Positions 1-6,190 of a stretch of 10,408 bases of DNA are shown here, piece by piece. Origin of the DNA: Betaproteobacteria bacterium (GTDB lineage: Bacteria > Pseudomonadota > Gammaproteobacteria > Burkholderiales > SG8-41); the NCBI GenBank assembly GCA_029883965.1, contig JAOUIN010000066.1, forward strand, positions 1 to 10,408, in the 5' to 3' direction. The position numbers and the translations under genes were made by a program. The notes under the pieces were generated by a model that ran no database searches, was not told the DNA's origin, and saw only the letters and a list, made by a program, of their open reading frames with translations. Within the stretch, counting starts at the first letter, position 1; each line of letters starts with the position of its first letter.

Positions 1-489
1 CGAGAGCATCACGATGGCCCCGCCAAGCGAACGCACATCGGGGAACCAGTAGTCCTGTGCGCCCCATCCCGTCAGCTCGCGTATCGCCGTTTGCACCGGA
101 CCGGCGAACTGCAGCAGATCGGTGTAGGCATAGGCCATGACATAGGCCGGCACCGCCATCGGCAGCAGCAGCGACCATTGAAAAAGACGGCGCCCCGGGA
201 ATCGGCACATCGTCGTCAGCCAGGCCGTGGTCACGCCGCCAACGATGACGCCAAAGGCGACACCCAGCATCAGCAGCAGCGAATTGGTCACGTAATCCGC
301 AAGCACCGTACTGGCCAGGTGCCTCCAGGTGTCGGTAGCCGGTGCCAGCAGATTGAGCAGCACCACCACCACCGGCATGGCCAGCACCGCGGCCAGCACG
401 ACCGCAAAAACGGTCAGCATGCGCGGCAGGCGGGCACGCACCCATCCGGCACTGCTGACAACAGCTGGCGGTAACGTGGCAGTGGTCAC
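1..489 (-). CDS. Fe(III)-type ABC transporter permease, N-terminal part
   Basis: The minus strand is open from a GTG at 489-487 to the window edge, giving 163 residues; the rest of the gene lies outside. The protein has a short N-terminal tail, then hydrophobic segments at about residues 24-46, 64-88 and 95-117, the last containing LLPMAVPAYVMAYAY. That segment, and the WFPDVRSLGGAI stretch that follows near the edge, resemble inner-membrane permeases of the FbpB/FutB/SfuB ferric-iron family, which normally have two fused permease units and about 500-550 residues. An in-frame TAA lies upstream of the GTG. No clear Shine-Dalgarno is visible, so the GTG at 441 or the ATG at residue 24 are alternative starts. 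The gene diverges from an ATPase gene that is its likely partner, and the shared gap carries a Fur-like box. Iron specificity is inferred from family resemblance and context; a thiamine or other ferric-chelate importer is possible. Confidence 0.8.
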   Translation of the reverse strand, partial: MTTATLPPAVVSSAGWVRARLPRMLTVFAVVLAAVLAMPVVVVLLNLLAPATDTWRHLASTVLADYVTNSLLLMLGVAFGVIVGGVTTAWLTTMCRFPGRRLFQWSLLLPMAVPAYVMAYAYTDLLQFAGPVQTAIRELTGWGAQDYWFPDVRSLGGAIVMLS

Positions 490-540
490 TTGGACTCGGC
501 TGATCGATCGCCGCAGCGCGGCCGGAGGCTCTTAAGTTAC

Positions 541-583
541 GGAAATTCCTAGGAAAATCATTTTAACAAGAATCATTATCAAC
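541..583. promoter_or_regulatory. Fur-box-like operator region in the divergent iron-transport promoter
   Basis: Bases 562-580 match the 19-bp E. coli Fur consensus at 14 of 19 positions, including all of the right half TCATTATC. A second AATCAT lies at 556-561, giving the repeated-hexamer look of Fur sites. The block is strikingly AT-rich against GC-rich flanks. A perfect 10-bp palindrome, TTCCTAGGAA, lies beside it at 546-555. Its place between a ferric-type permease and ATPase fits iron-dependent repression of both genes. This is inferred from sequence, not shown. Confidence 0.6.
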
Positions 584-594
584 AGCAAAAACGC

Positions 595-606
595 TATAAT
601 TTCAGC
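595..606 (+). promoter_or_regulatory. Putative -10 box placed for a leaderless transcript
   Basis: A perfect TATAAT lies at 595-600, six bases before the ATG at 607. If used, transcription would start at or next to the ATG, giving a leaderless or near-leaderless mRNA. In line with this, no Shine-Dalgarno is present in the preceding 20 bases. No good -35 hexamer is found 16-18 bases upstream; that position falls inside the Fur-like box, which would allow direct occlusion by the repressor. Confidence 0.45.
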
Positions 607-1728
607 ATGCCCGCACGCCTGGATTTCACCGATGTCAGCCACGCTTACGCCCGCACGCCCGTGCTGCAGGGTGTGAGTTTCTCCGTCGAACCCGGCAAAA
701 TCGCCTGCCTGCTGGGTGCCAGCGGCTGCGGCAAAACGACGGTGCTGCGCTGCATTGCCGGCTTCGAGCCGGTACGCAGCGGCACGGTGGCGCTCGACGG
801 CATCGTCATGAGCGCGAAAAATGTTTTAGTGCCGCCGGAAAAGCGCCGCATCGGCGTGGTCTTTCAGGATTTCGCACTGTTCCCGCACCTGACCGTGGCC
901 GGCAACATTGCCTTCGGCCTGCACGCGTCACCCGCTGCAGAGCGTCACGCCCGGGTACAGGAACTGCTCGAAATCGTCGGCCTCGGCCAACTTGGCGCGC
1001 AATACCCGCAGGAACTCTCCGGTGGCCAGCAACAGCGCGTCGCGCTGGCGCGGGCACTGGCGCCGCGCCCGCAATTGCTGCTGCTGGATGAGCCCTTCTC
1101 CAATCTCGATGTCGAAATGCGGGAGCGCCTCAGCGTCGAAGTGCGTGACATCCTCAAACGCGAGCGCATCACCGCAGTGTTGGTCACCCACGACCAGAAC
1201 GAGGCCTTCAATATCGCGGACATGATCGGCATCATGAAAGACGGACGCATCGAACAATGGGATACGCCCTACCGGCTGTATCACGAACCGTTGACCCGTT
1301 ATGCCGCGGACTTCATCGGCCAGGGCACGTTCCTGCCGGGCACGGTACTCGCCAACGGCCGGATTGAAGTTGAACTCGGACAGTTCATGCCGGACGCAGC
1401 GCCACGGTGGCCGGCCGGCACCGCGGTGGATGTACTGCTGCGGCCCGACGACGTGCTGCACGACGACGAGAGCCCGTTGCAGGCAACCGTGTTGCATCGT
1501 GCATTCCGTGGCGCCGAGTTTCTGTATACATTGCAATTGCAGCAAGGCGGCCAGGTTTTTTCACTGGTGCCCAGCCACCACAATCACGCCATCGGCGAGA
1601 AAATCGGCATCCGCCTCGAACTCGACCACCTGGTCGCATTCGCCCGCGATGCAGCGGACAAGCCGGCTGCAGTTAACGCGCAGCAGCCCGCAGCCGCTCC
1701 TGCCGCAGTGTCGACGCCAGCTCGTTGA
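607..1728 (+). CDS. fbpC: Fe(III)-type ABC transporter ATP-binding protein
   Basis: A 373-residue ATPase that powers import across the inner membrane. The nucleotide-binding domain is complete: Walker A GASGCGKT (37-44), Q-loop VVFQD with Q87, signature LSGGQQQR (137-144), Walker B LLLLDEP (157-163) and the switch histidine H195 in VTHDQ. A C-terminal TOBE-like regulatory domain spans roughly 275-345 and contains LRPDDV. Length and layout fit the FbpC/FutC/AfuC group of ferric-ion importers, although the wider CUT1/MOI ATPase families (PotA, ThiQ, CysA) share these motifs. The divergent permease at 1-489 is the likely partner; no periplasmic ferric-binding protein gene is in the window. The last 25 or so residues are Ala/Pro/Gln-rich and lie beyond the family core; this tail overlaps the convergent gene. 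Regulation by Fur is suggested by the box just upstream. Confidence 0.88.
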   Translation: MPARLDFTDVSHAYARTPVLQGVSFSVEPGKIACLLGASGCGKTTVLRCIAGFEPVRSGTVALDGIVMSAKNVLVPPEKRRIGVVFQDFALFPHLTVAGNIAFGLHASPAAERHARVQELLEIVGLGQLGAQYPQELSGGQQQRVALARALAPRPQLLLLDEPFSNLDVEMRERLSVEVRDILKRERITAVLVTHDQNEAFNIADMIGIMKDGRIEQWDTPYRLYHEPLTRYAADFIGQGTFLPGTVLANGRIEVELGQFMPDAAPRWPAGTAVDVLLRPDDVLHDDESPLQATVLHRAFRGAEFLYTLQLQQGGQVFSLVPSHHNHAIGEKIGIRLELDHLVAFARDAADKPAAVNAQQPAAAPAAVSTPAR

Positions 1729-2668
1729 CCACCATCGCGTAATTGACGCTGCGGTTATAGCGCGTAATCACGTAAAAATTATTGAAAGCGAGCCAGTAGC
1801 GCTGGCCGGCTTCGGTTTCAACCGCAATCAGCGCCGCGGCAAGCTCGTCGGACACCGGCACCTGCGGCACGACACCGCGTTTCCTGAATTCCGCAACGCT
1901 GGTATGCGGTGCTATCCCCGCGGCAAGCATCGCATCCAGCCCGGTATCATCCGCGTCCACCGGTATGACCACCACAGCGCCGTCCTGCCAGCCGAAGTTC
2001 CGGTAATAATTGGCGACGCTGCCTACGGCGTCGGCAACGCTGCGCAGATCGCGGTCACCGTCGCCGTCAAAGTCCACCGCGTACTTGCGGTAGCTGCTGG
2101 GCAGAAACTGCGGAATGCCGATGGCCCCCGCAATCGAGCCCTTGACGGTCTCCGGGCCCCAGCCGGTTTCCCGGGTAAGCAGCAGGTATTGTTCGAGTTC
2201 GCCGCGGAAAAATTCCGCACGCCGCGGATAACCGAATGCCAGTGTCGTCAGCGCGTCCAGCACCCTGACATTGCCGGTGTGACGCCCGAACAGGGTTTCA
2301 ACGCCGATGGTGGCGACGATGATTTCGGGTGCCACACCGTACTCCGCCGACGCACGCTCAAGCACGGCGGCATGCGCCGCCCAGAACTTGAGTCCGCCGT
2401 TAACGCGCGCATCGGTGATGAAACGCGCACGGAACTGGTGCCATGGCAGCGACGTCGACGGTGCGTCCATCGCACGGATAATCGAATCGATGAATTTCGT
2501 GCCGCGAAACGCGCGCTCCAGCGCCGCTTTCTCAAAACCGTGACGGTCGACCATTTCCTGCACGAACGCCTGCGCATCGGGGGCCAGTGCCTTCGCGGGG
2601 CCGGCCGCGTGTACGCTGGCAGTCCCCGCAAGCCACAACACCGCCGCTATCACTGTGGTCATGCGCAT
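1673..2668 (-). CDS. mltB: Lytic murein transglycosylase, MltB-like (GH103)
   Basis: A 331-residue periplasmic enzyme predicted to cleave the glycan backbone of peptidoglycan with formation of 1,6-anhydro-muramic ends. The N-terminus is a signal peptide (hydrophobic about 5-17, probable cleavage after the Ala at 21 or 22). No lipobox cysteine is seen, so it is probably soluble rather than a lipoprotein like E. coli MltB. Family motifs are present: the catalytic glutamate E124 in IIVATIGVETLFG, then FGYPRRAEFF, the SIAGAIGIPQFLPSSY stretch and DFDGDGDRDL. There is no C-terminal peptidoglycan-binding domain, so this is the short form. Two ATGs six bases apart can serve as start; the first is used here, with a weak GGGAAAA upstream. 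The 3' end overlaps that of the convergent ATPase gene by 56 bases. Confidence 0.92.
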   Translation of the reverse strand: MRMTTVIAAVLWLAGTASVHAAGPAKALAPDAQAFVQEMVDRHGFEKAALERAFRGTKFIDSIIRAMDAPSTSLPWHQFRARFITDARVNGGLKFWAAHAAVLERASAEYGVAPEIIVATIGVETLFGRHTGNVRVLDALTTLAFGYPRRAEFFRGELEQYLLLTRETGWGPETVKGSIAGAIGIPQFLPSSYRKYAVDFDGDGDRDLRSVADAVGSVANYYRNFGWQDGAVVVIPVDADDTGLDAMLAAGIAPHTSVAEFRKRGVVPQVPVSDELAAALIAVETEAGQRYWLAFNNFYVITRYNRSVNYAMVVNELASTLRQERLRAAAR

Positions 2669-2702
2669 TGTTGAATTTTCCCGGCGCCCTAGCGCACATC
2701 AC

Positions 2703-2723
2703 GGCGCGCGGAAATCGCGCGCC
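2703..2723. repeat. Perfect hairpin upstream of mltB
   Basis: GGCGCGCG and CGCGCGCC form a perfect 8-bp stem around the 5-base loop GAAAT, 35 bases upstream of the mltB start. It has no following T-run in either direction, so it is not a classical intrinsic terminator. It could lie in the mltB leader or separate mltB from the regulator upstream. Confidence 0.5.
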
Positions 2724-2751
2724 AGCACCTGAGATTACCAACTAAGGCATC

Positions 2752-2790
2752 CTCCGCGCCACCGCAGCCGGCGCGGAGCGTGGTGCGGTG
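2752..2790 (-). terminator. Stem-loop just after the XRE gene, with an alternative pairing
   Basis: CTCCGCGCC (2752-2760) and GGCGCGGAG (2770-2778) pair perfectly over 9 bp around a 9-base loop. A competing 7-bp pairing joins CACCGCA (2760-2766) to TGCGGTG (2784-2790), right at the stop codon of the minus-strand regulator gene. Only one of the two can form at a time. The position suits transcript ending for the regulator gene, but there is no T-tract, so a Rho-independent call is weak. Confidence 0.4.
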
Positions 2791-3234
2791 TTATTTCGTC
2801 GTTTGTACCACGGGCGGTGGCGCGAGATGCGGATAAGGATCTACCACCGTGCCCTTGCCGCCCATGTGCATGTTCAGCAGCGTGCGGCCGATCGCCAGCC
2901 ACTGCTCGCGTGCGGCAGGCGACATGGTTTCGTAGATCCCGATAAGGCCGACAACGTCGCCTTCGCCAAGATCGATCTGCGCGGGGGCCGTATCACCCAC
3001 AGCGAGCCACCGTGCGCGGACCTGCAGCGCATCGGCAACCTTGTACAGATTTTCGTGGGTCATGTTCTTGGTATCGCCATTGATCCAGCGATGCACAGTC
3101 TGCCGCGGCAACCCGATTCGGCGACCCAGTTCCGCCACCGATTTCATGCCGCAGGCCGTCATCGCCGTGCGGATACGCACCGCGATACAGTTGTTCGGAT
3201 CGCCCGCATCCGCCTTGATTCGCCCTCTGCCCAT
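2791..3234 (-). CDS. XRE-type helix-turn-helix regulator, phage-repressor-like N-terminus
   Basis: A 147-residue cytoplasmic DNA-binding protein. Residues about 18-76 form a Cro/CI-type HTH: ELGRRIGLPRQTVHRWINGD includes the turn and the probable recognition helix (43-53), followed by NLYKVADALQVRARWL, the usual closing helices. After a linker, residues about 95-122 (VVGLIGIYETMSPAAREQWL and the following residues) resemble the short C-terminal helix of many prophage-type XRE regulators. There is no S24 peptidase domain, so RecA-dependent self-cleavage is not expected. The start ATG is preceded by GGAG at good spacing. A strong palindrome 16-46 bases upstream is the likely autoregulatory operator. 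Its target genes are unknown; it lies downstream of the catabolic cluster on the same strand and might control it, but no phage genes accompany it. Confidence 0.85.
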   Translation of the reverse strand: MGRGRIKADAGDPNNCIAVRIRTAMTACGMKSVAELGRRIGLPRQTVHRWINGDTKNMTHENLYKVADALQVRARWLAVGDTAPAQIDLGEGDVVGLIGIYETMSPAAREQWLAIGRTLLNMHMGGKGTVVDPYPHLAPPPVVQTTK

Positions 3235-3249
3235 AATGATCTCCGATCC

Positions 3250-3280
3250 TTAATGGTGTCACTCGACGGTGACACATTAA
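3250..3280. promoter_or_regulatory. Palindromic operator candidate for the XRE regulator
   Basis: Arms TTAATGGTGTCAC (3250-3262) and GTGACACATTAA (3269-3280) are inverted copies apart from one extra G in the left arm. The uninterrupted core is TGTCAC, six bases (TCGACG), GTGACA. It lies 16-46 bases upstream of the regulator start, between that start and any promoter upstream, which suits negative autoregulation by a dimeric HTH protein. No second copy was noticed in the window. Confidence 0.65.
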
Positions 3281-3334
3281 TGCGCATGGCTTACAACAGG
3301 CTTACGTACGCTGATGGCGACAATAAGAATCGGG

Positions 3335-3358
3335 GATTAAAAATAATTTAATTTAATC
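3335..3358. repeat. AT-rich inverted repeat between the XRE gene and the DUF gene
   Basis: GATTAAA (3335-3341) and TTTAATC (3352-3358) are perfect 7-base inverted arms within a block (about 3333-3375) made almost only of A and T. It contrasts with the GC-rich surroundings. It may hold the XRE promoter or the end of the upstream transcript; no clear promoter hexamer pair was found. Confidence 0.35.
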
Positions 3359-3396
3359 AATATGTTAAATAACTCTTACCAATCACTGCTGGCCGT

Positions 3397-4449
3397 TCAG
3401 GCCTCGATCCGACGGGTCACGGCACGGCTGTTGCCGAAACAAGGCACATAAACCGAATGCGTGCCCGGGCCGCCGGCAATGATGATCTGGATATCTTCAG
3501 GCCGCGGGGAAATCGGCAACAGCGTGTCCCCGGACAACACGCCGAGTTCAGCCGTGCGTGAGGCACGCGCCCGTTCGATCTCTTTCACGCTGAGGCGGCT
3601 CACCGCCATTTTCGACTGCGTCCACAAGGCGCGCTTGACCGCGGCCTTGTCCATGCCATCGCGCGCCAGGATCTCCGCATGTTCGCTGCAGAGGATCAGC
3701 CAGGGTTCGCCGCCGTGCACATATTCATTGCTGGGCGGATGCATCATCGTCTCGGCGATCACGCGCACCAGTTCGCCGCCCGATTTCTCATGTGTGTTCA
3801 TGTTCATCGTGCCTTCGGCGCCGACCACCGTGACCGTGCTGTCGGCTGCCGCGAATCCGCGCTCCACGTGCAGCGGCTGCCACGGATGGGCGTCTTCGTT
3901 CTCCGCGCAGCAAAACGTATATTTTCCGGGCTGGCCATGCGTCGCACGATCCATTTCGCCGGGCAACGCACCGCCGATGTTCTGCAGGATCAGGCGCAGT
4001 GCACGGCCCAGAGTCGCGTTCGCCCACGCGCCCTGACCGATGCAGTTGAAGGTCGCGTTGACCTGAAGTTGCCGCGCGAGCGGCCCGTTCAGCACCAGCC
4101 AGACCGCGACCGGATTCGTGGTCGCCTGTATGCCCTGCAGGTTGAATGCGGGATCCGCCACGGCGGCTGTCGCAGCGATCAGTACCGGCAGGTATTCCGG
4201 GTCGCAGCCTGCAAGCACGGCATTGATCGCGATGCGCTCGACGGTGGCCGCACCGAAACCCGGCGCCACGCAAGCAATCAGTTCATGGCGGTCGTGCCGG
4301 GTCGCGGCCAGCATGCGCTCCACGCGCGCGGCCGTCGGCGGCACTATGGGCAGCCCGTCGCTCCAGCGCCGCTCCCGGTAGAGCCGGTTGATCGCATCGA
4401 GATCGTCGGGCGCTGAGAAGGTCGCGGCGCAATCGGGAGATGCACTCAC
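3397..4449 (-). CDS. Conserved protein of unknown function, coupled to the UGSC selenoprotein
   Basis: A 350-residue protein with no signal peptide or membrane segment. I do not know a function for this family, and none is proposed. The start is the GTG at 4449, whose GTGA overlaps the TGA stop of the preceding gene by four bases, a sign of translational coupling. The open frame continues upstream to 4680, but that extension lies over the selenoprotein in another frame and is low-complexity Arg/Ser/Gly-rich, so it is not taken as coding. Conserved-looking blocks are WSDGLPIVPPT (29-39), ATVERIAINAVLAGCDPEYL (68-87), FNLQGIQATTNP (102-113), a Gly/Asn-rich stretch around 135-164, and FCCAENEDAHPW (179-190). 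Several cysteines stand in these blocks (C82, C136, C180, C181, plus C337 near the end), so a thiol or metal role with the selenoprotein is conceivable. Confidence 0.8.
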   Translation of the reverse strand: MSASPDCAATFSAPDDLDAINRLYRERRWSDGLPIVPPTAARVERMLAATRHDRHELIACVAPGFGAATVERIAINAVLAGCDPEYLPVLIAATAAVADPAFNLQGIQATTNPVAVWLVLNGPLARQLQVNATFNCIGQGAWANATLGRALRLILQNIGGALPGEMDRATHGQPGKYTFCCAENEDAHPWQPLHVERGFAAADSTVTVVGAEGTMNMNTHEKSGGELVRVIAETMMHPPSNEYVHGGEPWLILCSEHAEILARDGMDKAAVKRALWTQSKMAVSRLSVKEIERARASRTAELGVLSGDTLLPISPRPEDIQIIIAGGPGTHSVYVPCFGNSRAVTRRIEA

Positions 4450-4991
4450 GATGCCTGCCCGCTGATCAGTTTGACGATATCCGCCGCGCACTGTTCGGCG
4501 ATCTGCCGCACTTCGTCGCGACCGCGCGTGCCGAATGGATGCGGAATCACCGCAATCGGCAGTTCCGCATGGCCCAGAGCGCGCGCCTGCGCTCGGCCCA
4601 GCGTAGTAAAGGCGGCCGAACAGACCGTGATCCCGATCCGGCCCCGCTTCGCCACTTCGACACTGTCGTGGACACTCCACGACGCGCAGGAGCCTCAGTC
4701 ACCGGATCCCGCGATCACCACGTCGCACTCCGCGGCAAGCGCGGCGATGACTTCCGGTTCAGCGGGTATCGAAGCCGACGTCTTGCGGTGCCTGATCACG
4801 CGCGCCACGCCATGCCGGCTCGCCAGCAATTCAGCGAGGTCGTCCGCAAGCAGATGAAAATTCGGTTTCGCATTGTCGATAAAGCCGACCACCGCACCGA
4901 CCAGTCCGGCCGCCCGGGATGCATGGCCCAGGCCCTGCGCCGCAGCGGTTCCGGGTGCGGTCGGATCAAACAGTGTCACTGTTGCCGTCAT
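4446..4991 (-). CDS. UGSC-family selenoprotein (in-frame TGA read as selenocysteine)
   Basis: A 181-residue protein when the TGA at 4697-4695 is read as selenocysteine (residue 99). Conventional reading gives a 98-residue ORF ending in AGSGD and a separate downstream ORF in the same frame. Joined, the centre reads GD-U-GSCASWSVHDSV, the hallmark of the UGSC (seleno)protein family, with U99 and C102 as a U-x-x-C redox pair. Sequence before (GFIDNAKPNFHLLADDLAEL, RKTSAS, CDVVIAG) and after (ITVCSAAF, LPIAVIPHPFG) the TGA fits one continuous domain. A hairpin starts 11 bases after the TGA, as expected of a bacterial SECIS. The start has a good GGGGA 7 bases upstream. The gene is 35 bases after the Bug gene, and its stop overlaps the next start by 4 bases. 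The family's biochemical function is not known to me. Many relatives carry Cys in the Sec position. Selenocysteine insertion needs selABCD elsewhere in the genome. Confidence 0.9.
4665..4683 (-). promoter_or_regulatory. Bacterial SECIS-like hairpin
   Basis: On the minus strand GTCGTGGA, loop GTG, TCCACGAC forms a perfect 8-bp stem, or a 7-bp stem with a 5-base AGTGT loop. It starts 11 bases after the TGA, and the apical loop begins 19 bases after it, with a G at the loop start. Known bacterial SECIS elements have a short apical stem-loop at about this distance with a G among the first loop bases. The hairpin is inside the coding region (residues about 103-109). Confidence 0.75.
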
Positions 4992-5026
4992 GATTCATCC
5001 CCGCGCGTTAATGGCATCCGTTGCAC

Positions 5027-6010
5027 TCAGCGGTTCAGACTGATGTTGGCCTGCTTCACCAGTTTCGTCCAGCGCTGGATTTCATCACGCACAAAGGCCT
5101 GCAGTTCCTGCGGCTTGTTGCCGATCGGCGTGGCGCCCAGCGCGAGCAGCCGTTCCTGCATTTCCGTTGCCGCAATCGACTTGATGGCTTCACCATGCAC
5201 TTTCTTCAGGACGGCCGGCGGTGTACCCGCCGGCGCCAGCAGCGCGTACCACAGCGTCGACTGATAACCGGGCACCGTTTCCGCTACGGCCGGCACGTCG
5301 GGATACGCCGGAGAACGTTTCAGGCTGGTCATGCCCAGCGCCACCAGCCGCCCGGCTTTGACATGCGGCATCGCCGGCAGCGGACTGGTGCAGATCATCT
5401 GCACCTGGCCAGCGACAACGTCGATCAGCGCCGGGCCCGCACCCTTGTACGGGATATGCACCAGGTTGATGCCGGTCATCGATTTCAGCAGTTCGACCGA
5501 CATGTGCCCGCCGGTTCCGGGACCGGACGAAGCGTAATTGATGCGGCCCGGCTGCGCCTTGGCCGCCGCTATCAGTTCGCTGATGCTTGCCGTCTTCAGC
5601 GAGGCATGGGCAACGAATACCAGCGGCGACTCCGCCACCAGCGTGACCGGCGCGAAAGCCCTGAGCGTGTCGTACGGCAGGTTCTTTCGCAGTGCCGGAT
5701 TGATCGCGTGCGTGGCACTCGCCAGGAACAGCGTGTAGCCATCCGGTGCGGCATTGGCCGCGATCTGCGTCGCGATGATCTGGCCGCCGCCTCCGCGATT
5801 GTCACTGACCACCTGCTGTCCGAACCCCGGACTCATGCCACTGCCGAGCATGCGCCCCACCATGTCGCCGGCGCCGCCGGGCGGATAAGGAATGATCAGG
5901 CGTACCGGGCGCTGCGGCCACGCCTCTGCGGCCTGTACCGCCGCCGTGGCGCCCAGAACCGACAGCAGTCCGATCACCACGACCAACAGGAATTGTTTTG
6001 TACGTGTCAT
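5027..6010 (-). CDS. Bug/TctC-family tripartite tricarboxylate transporter substrate-binding protein
   Basis: A 327-residue periplasmic binding protein of the Bug (TctC, PF03401) family. A signal peptide covers residues 1-27 or 28 (hydrophobic about 7-24, cleavage in VQAAEA). The mature N-terminus WPQRPVRLIIPYPPGGAGD (31-49) is the family's ligand-binding loop with the PPGG turn; later blocks include INYASSGPGTGGHM and the family motif VHIPYKGAGPALIDVVAGQV. Bug proteins bind small carboxylates and similar ligands for TTT transporters, but no membrane TctA/TctB genes are in the window, as is common for orphan Bug genes in Burkholderiales-type genomes. The start has a strong AGGAG seven bases upstream. 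It is the first gene of the minus-strand unit with the selenoprotein and its partner, and it diverges from the aldolase and TarD genes. This suggests, but does not prove, that it binds tartrate or a related hydroxy acid. Confidence 0.93.
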   Translation of the reverse strand: MTRTKQFLLVVVIGLLSVLGATAAVQAAEAWPQRPVRLIIPYPPGGAGDMVGRMLGSGMSPGFGQQVVSDNRGGGGQIIATQIAANAAPDGYTLFLASATHAINPALRKNLPYDTLRAFAPVTLVAESPLVFVAHASLKTASISELIAAAKAQPGRINYASSGPGTGGHMSVELLKSMTGINLVHIPYKGAGPALIDVVAGQVQMICTSPLPAMPHVKAGRLVALGMTSLKRSPAYPDVPAVAETVPGYQSTLWYALLAPAGTPPAVLKKVHGEAIKSIAATEMQERLLALGATPIGNKPQELQAFVRDEIQRWTKLVKQANISLNR

Positions 6011-6190
6011 GATTTCTCCTCTCGAATCCGCAGAATATTTTTTATTTCGATATTACCTGCATCACAGCAGTTTGCAGCCGCGGCTACTACGATATGGACT
6101 GCAGCGCCAGCCGCAGCATCGTGCGCTGCGCCGCTCTGCATGGCGCCGGTATACACTCGTCCTGCCCGCCACCATCCCCCGAGGATCCCC
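6011..6190. promoter_or_regulatory. Divergent promoter region between the Bug and aldolase genes
   Basis: This 180-base gap must hold the promoters of both catabolic arms. On the minus strand TAATAT (6055-6050) with CTGCAA 16 bases upstream is a possible promoter for the Bug unit, leading into a leader that ends in AGGAG. On the plus strand TATACA at 6150-6155 is a possible -10 for the aldolase gene, without a clear -35; GAGGA at 6181-6185 is its ribosome site. An AGCCGCGGCT palindrome at 6076-6085 and a loose AATAT/ATATT pair around 6034-6054 could be regulator sites. No regulator gene adjoins. Confidence 0.4.

Noticed and set aside
91..474. 127-codon plus-strand ORF rich in His, Gln and Arg
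   Set aside because: It is the antisense shadow of the permease gene; the composition is that of a reversed membrane protein frame and it has no ribosome site.
1301..2674. 457-codon plus-strand ORF across the ATPase 3' half and mltB
   Set aside because: It runs out of frame with the ATPase and antisense to mltB, both of which show complete family motifs.
2791..3234. A prophage remnant around the XRE regulator
   Set aside because: No integrase, structural, lysis or attachment-site sequences were found near it; a lone XRE gene is not evidence of a prophage.
4450..4680. 77-codon in-frame N-terminal extension of the gene ending at 3397, up to an ATG at 4680
   Set aside because: It overlaps the selenoprotein in a different frame, is Arg/Ser/Gly-rich and low in hydrophobic core residues, and the GTG at 4449 gives the family-like start coupled to the upstream stop.
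4446..4991. Reading the gene as a pseudogene split by a nonsense mutation
   Set aside because: The TGA falls exactly at the Sec position of the UGSC motif, a SECIS-like hairpin follows, the frame is otherwise intact, and start and stop signals are well kept.
5021..6190. Long upstream extension of the aldolase reading frame
   Set aside because: It is antisense to the Bug gene, His/Arg/Gln-rich, and crosses the promoter region; the aldolase family N-terminus begins at 6191.
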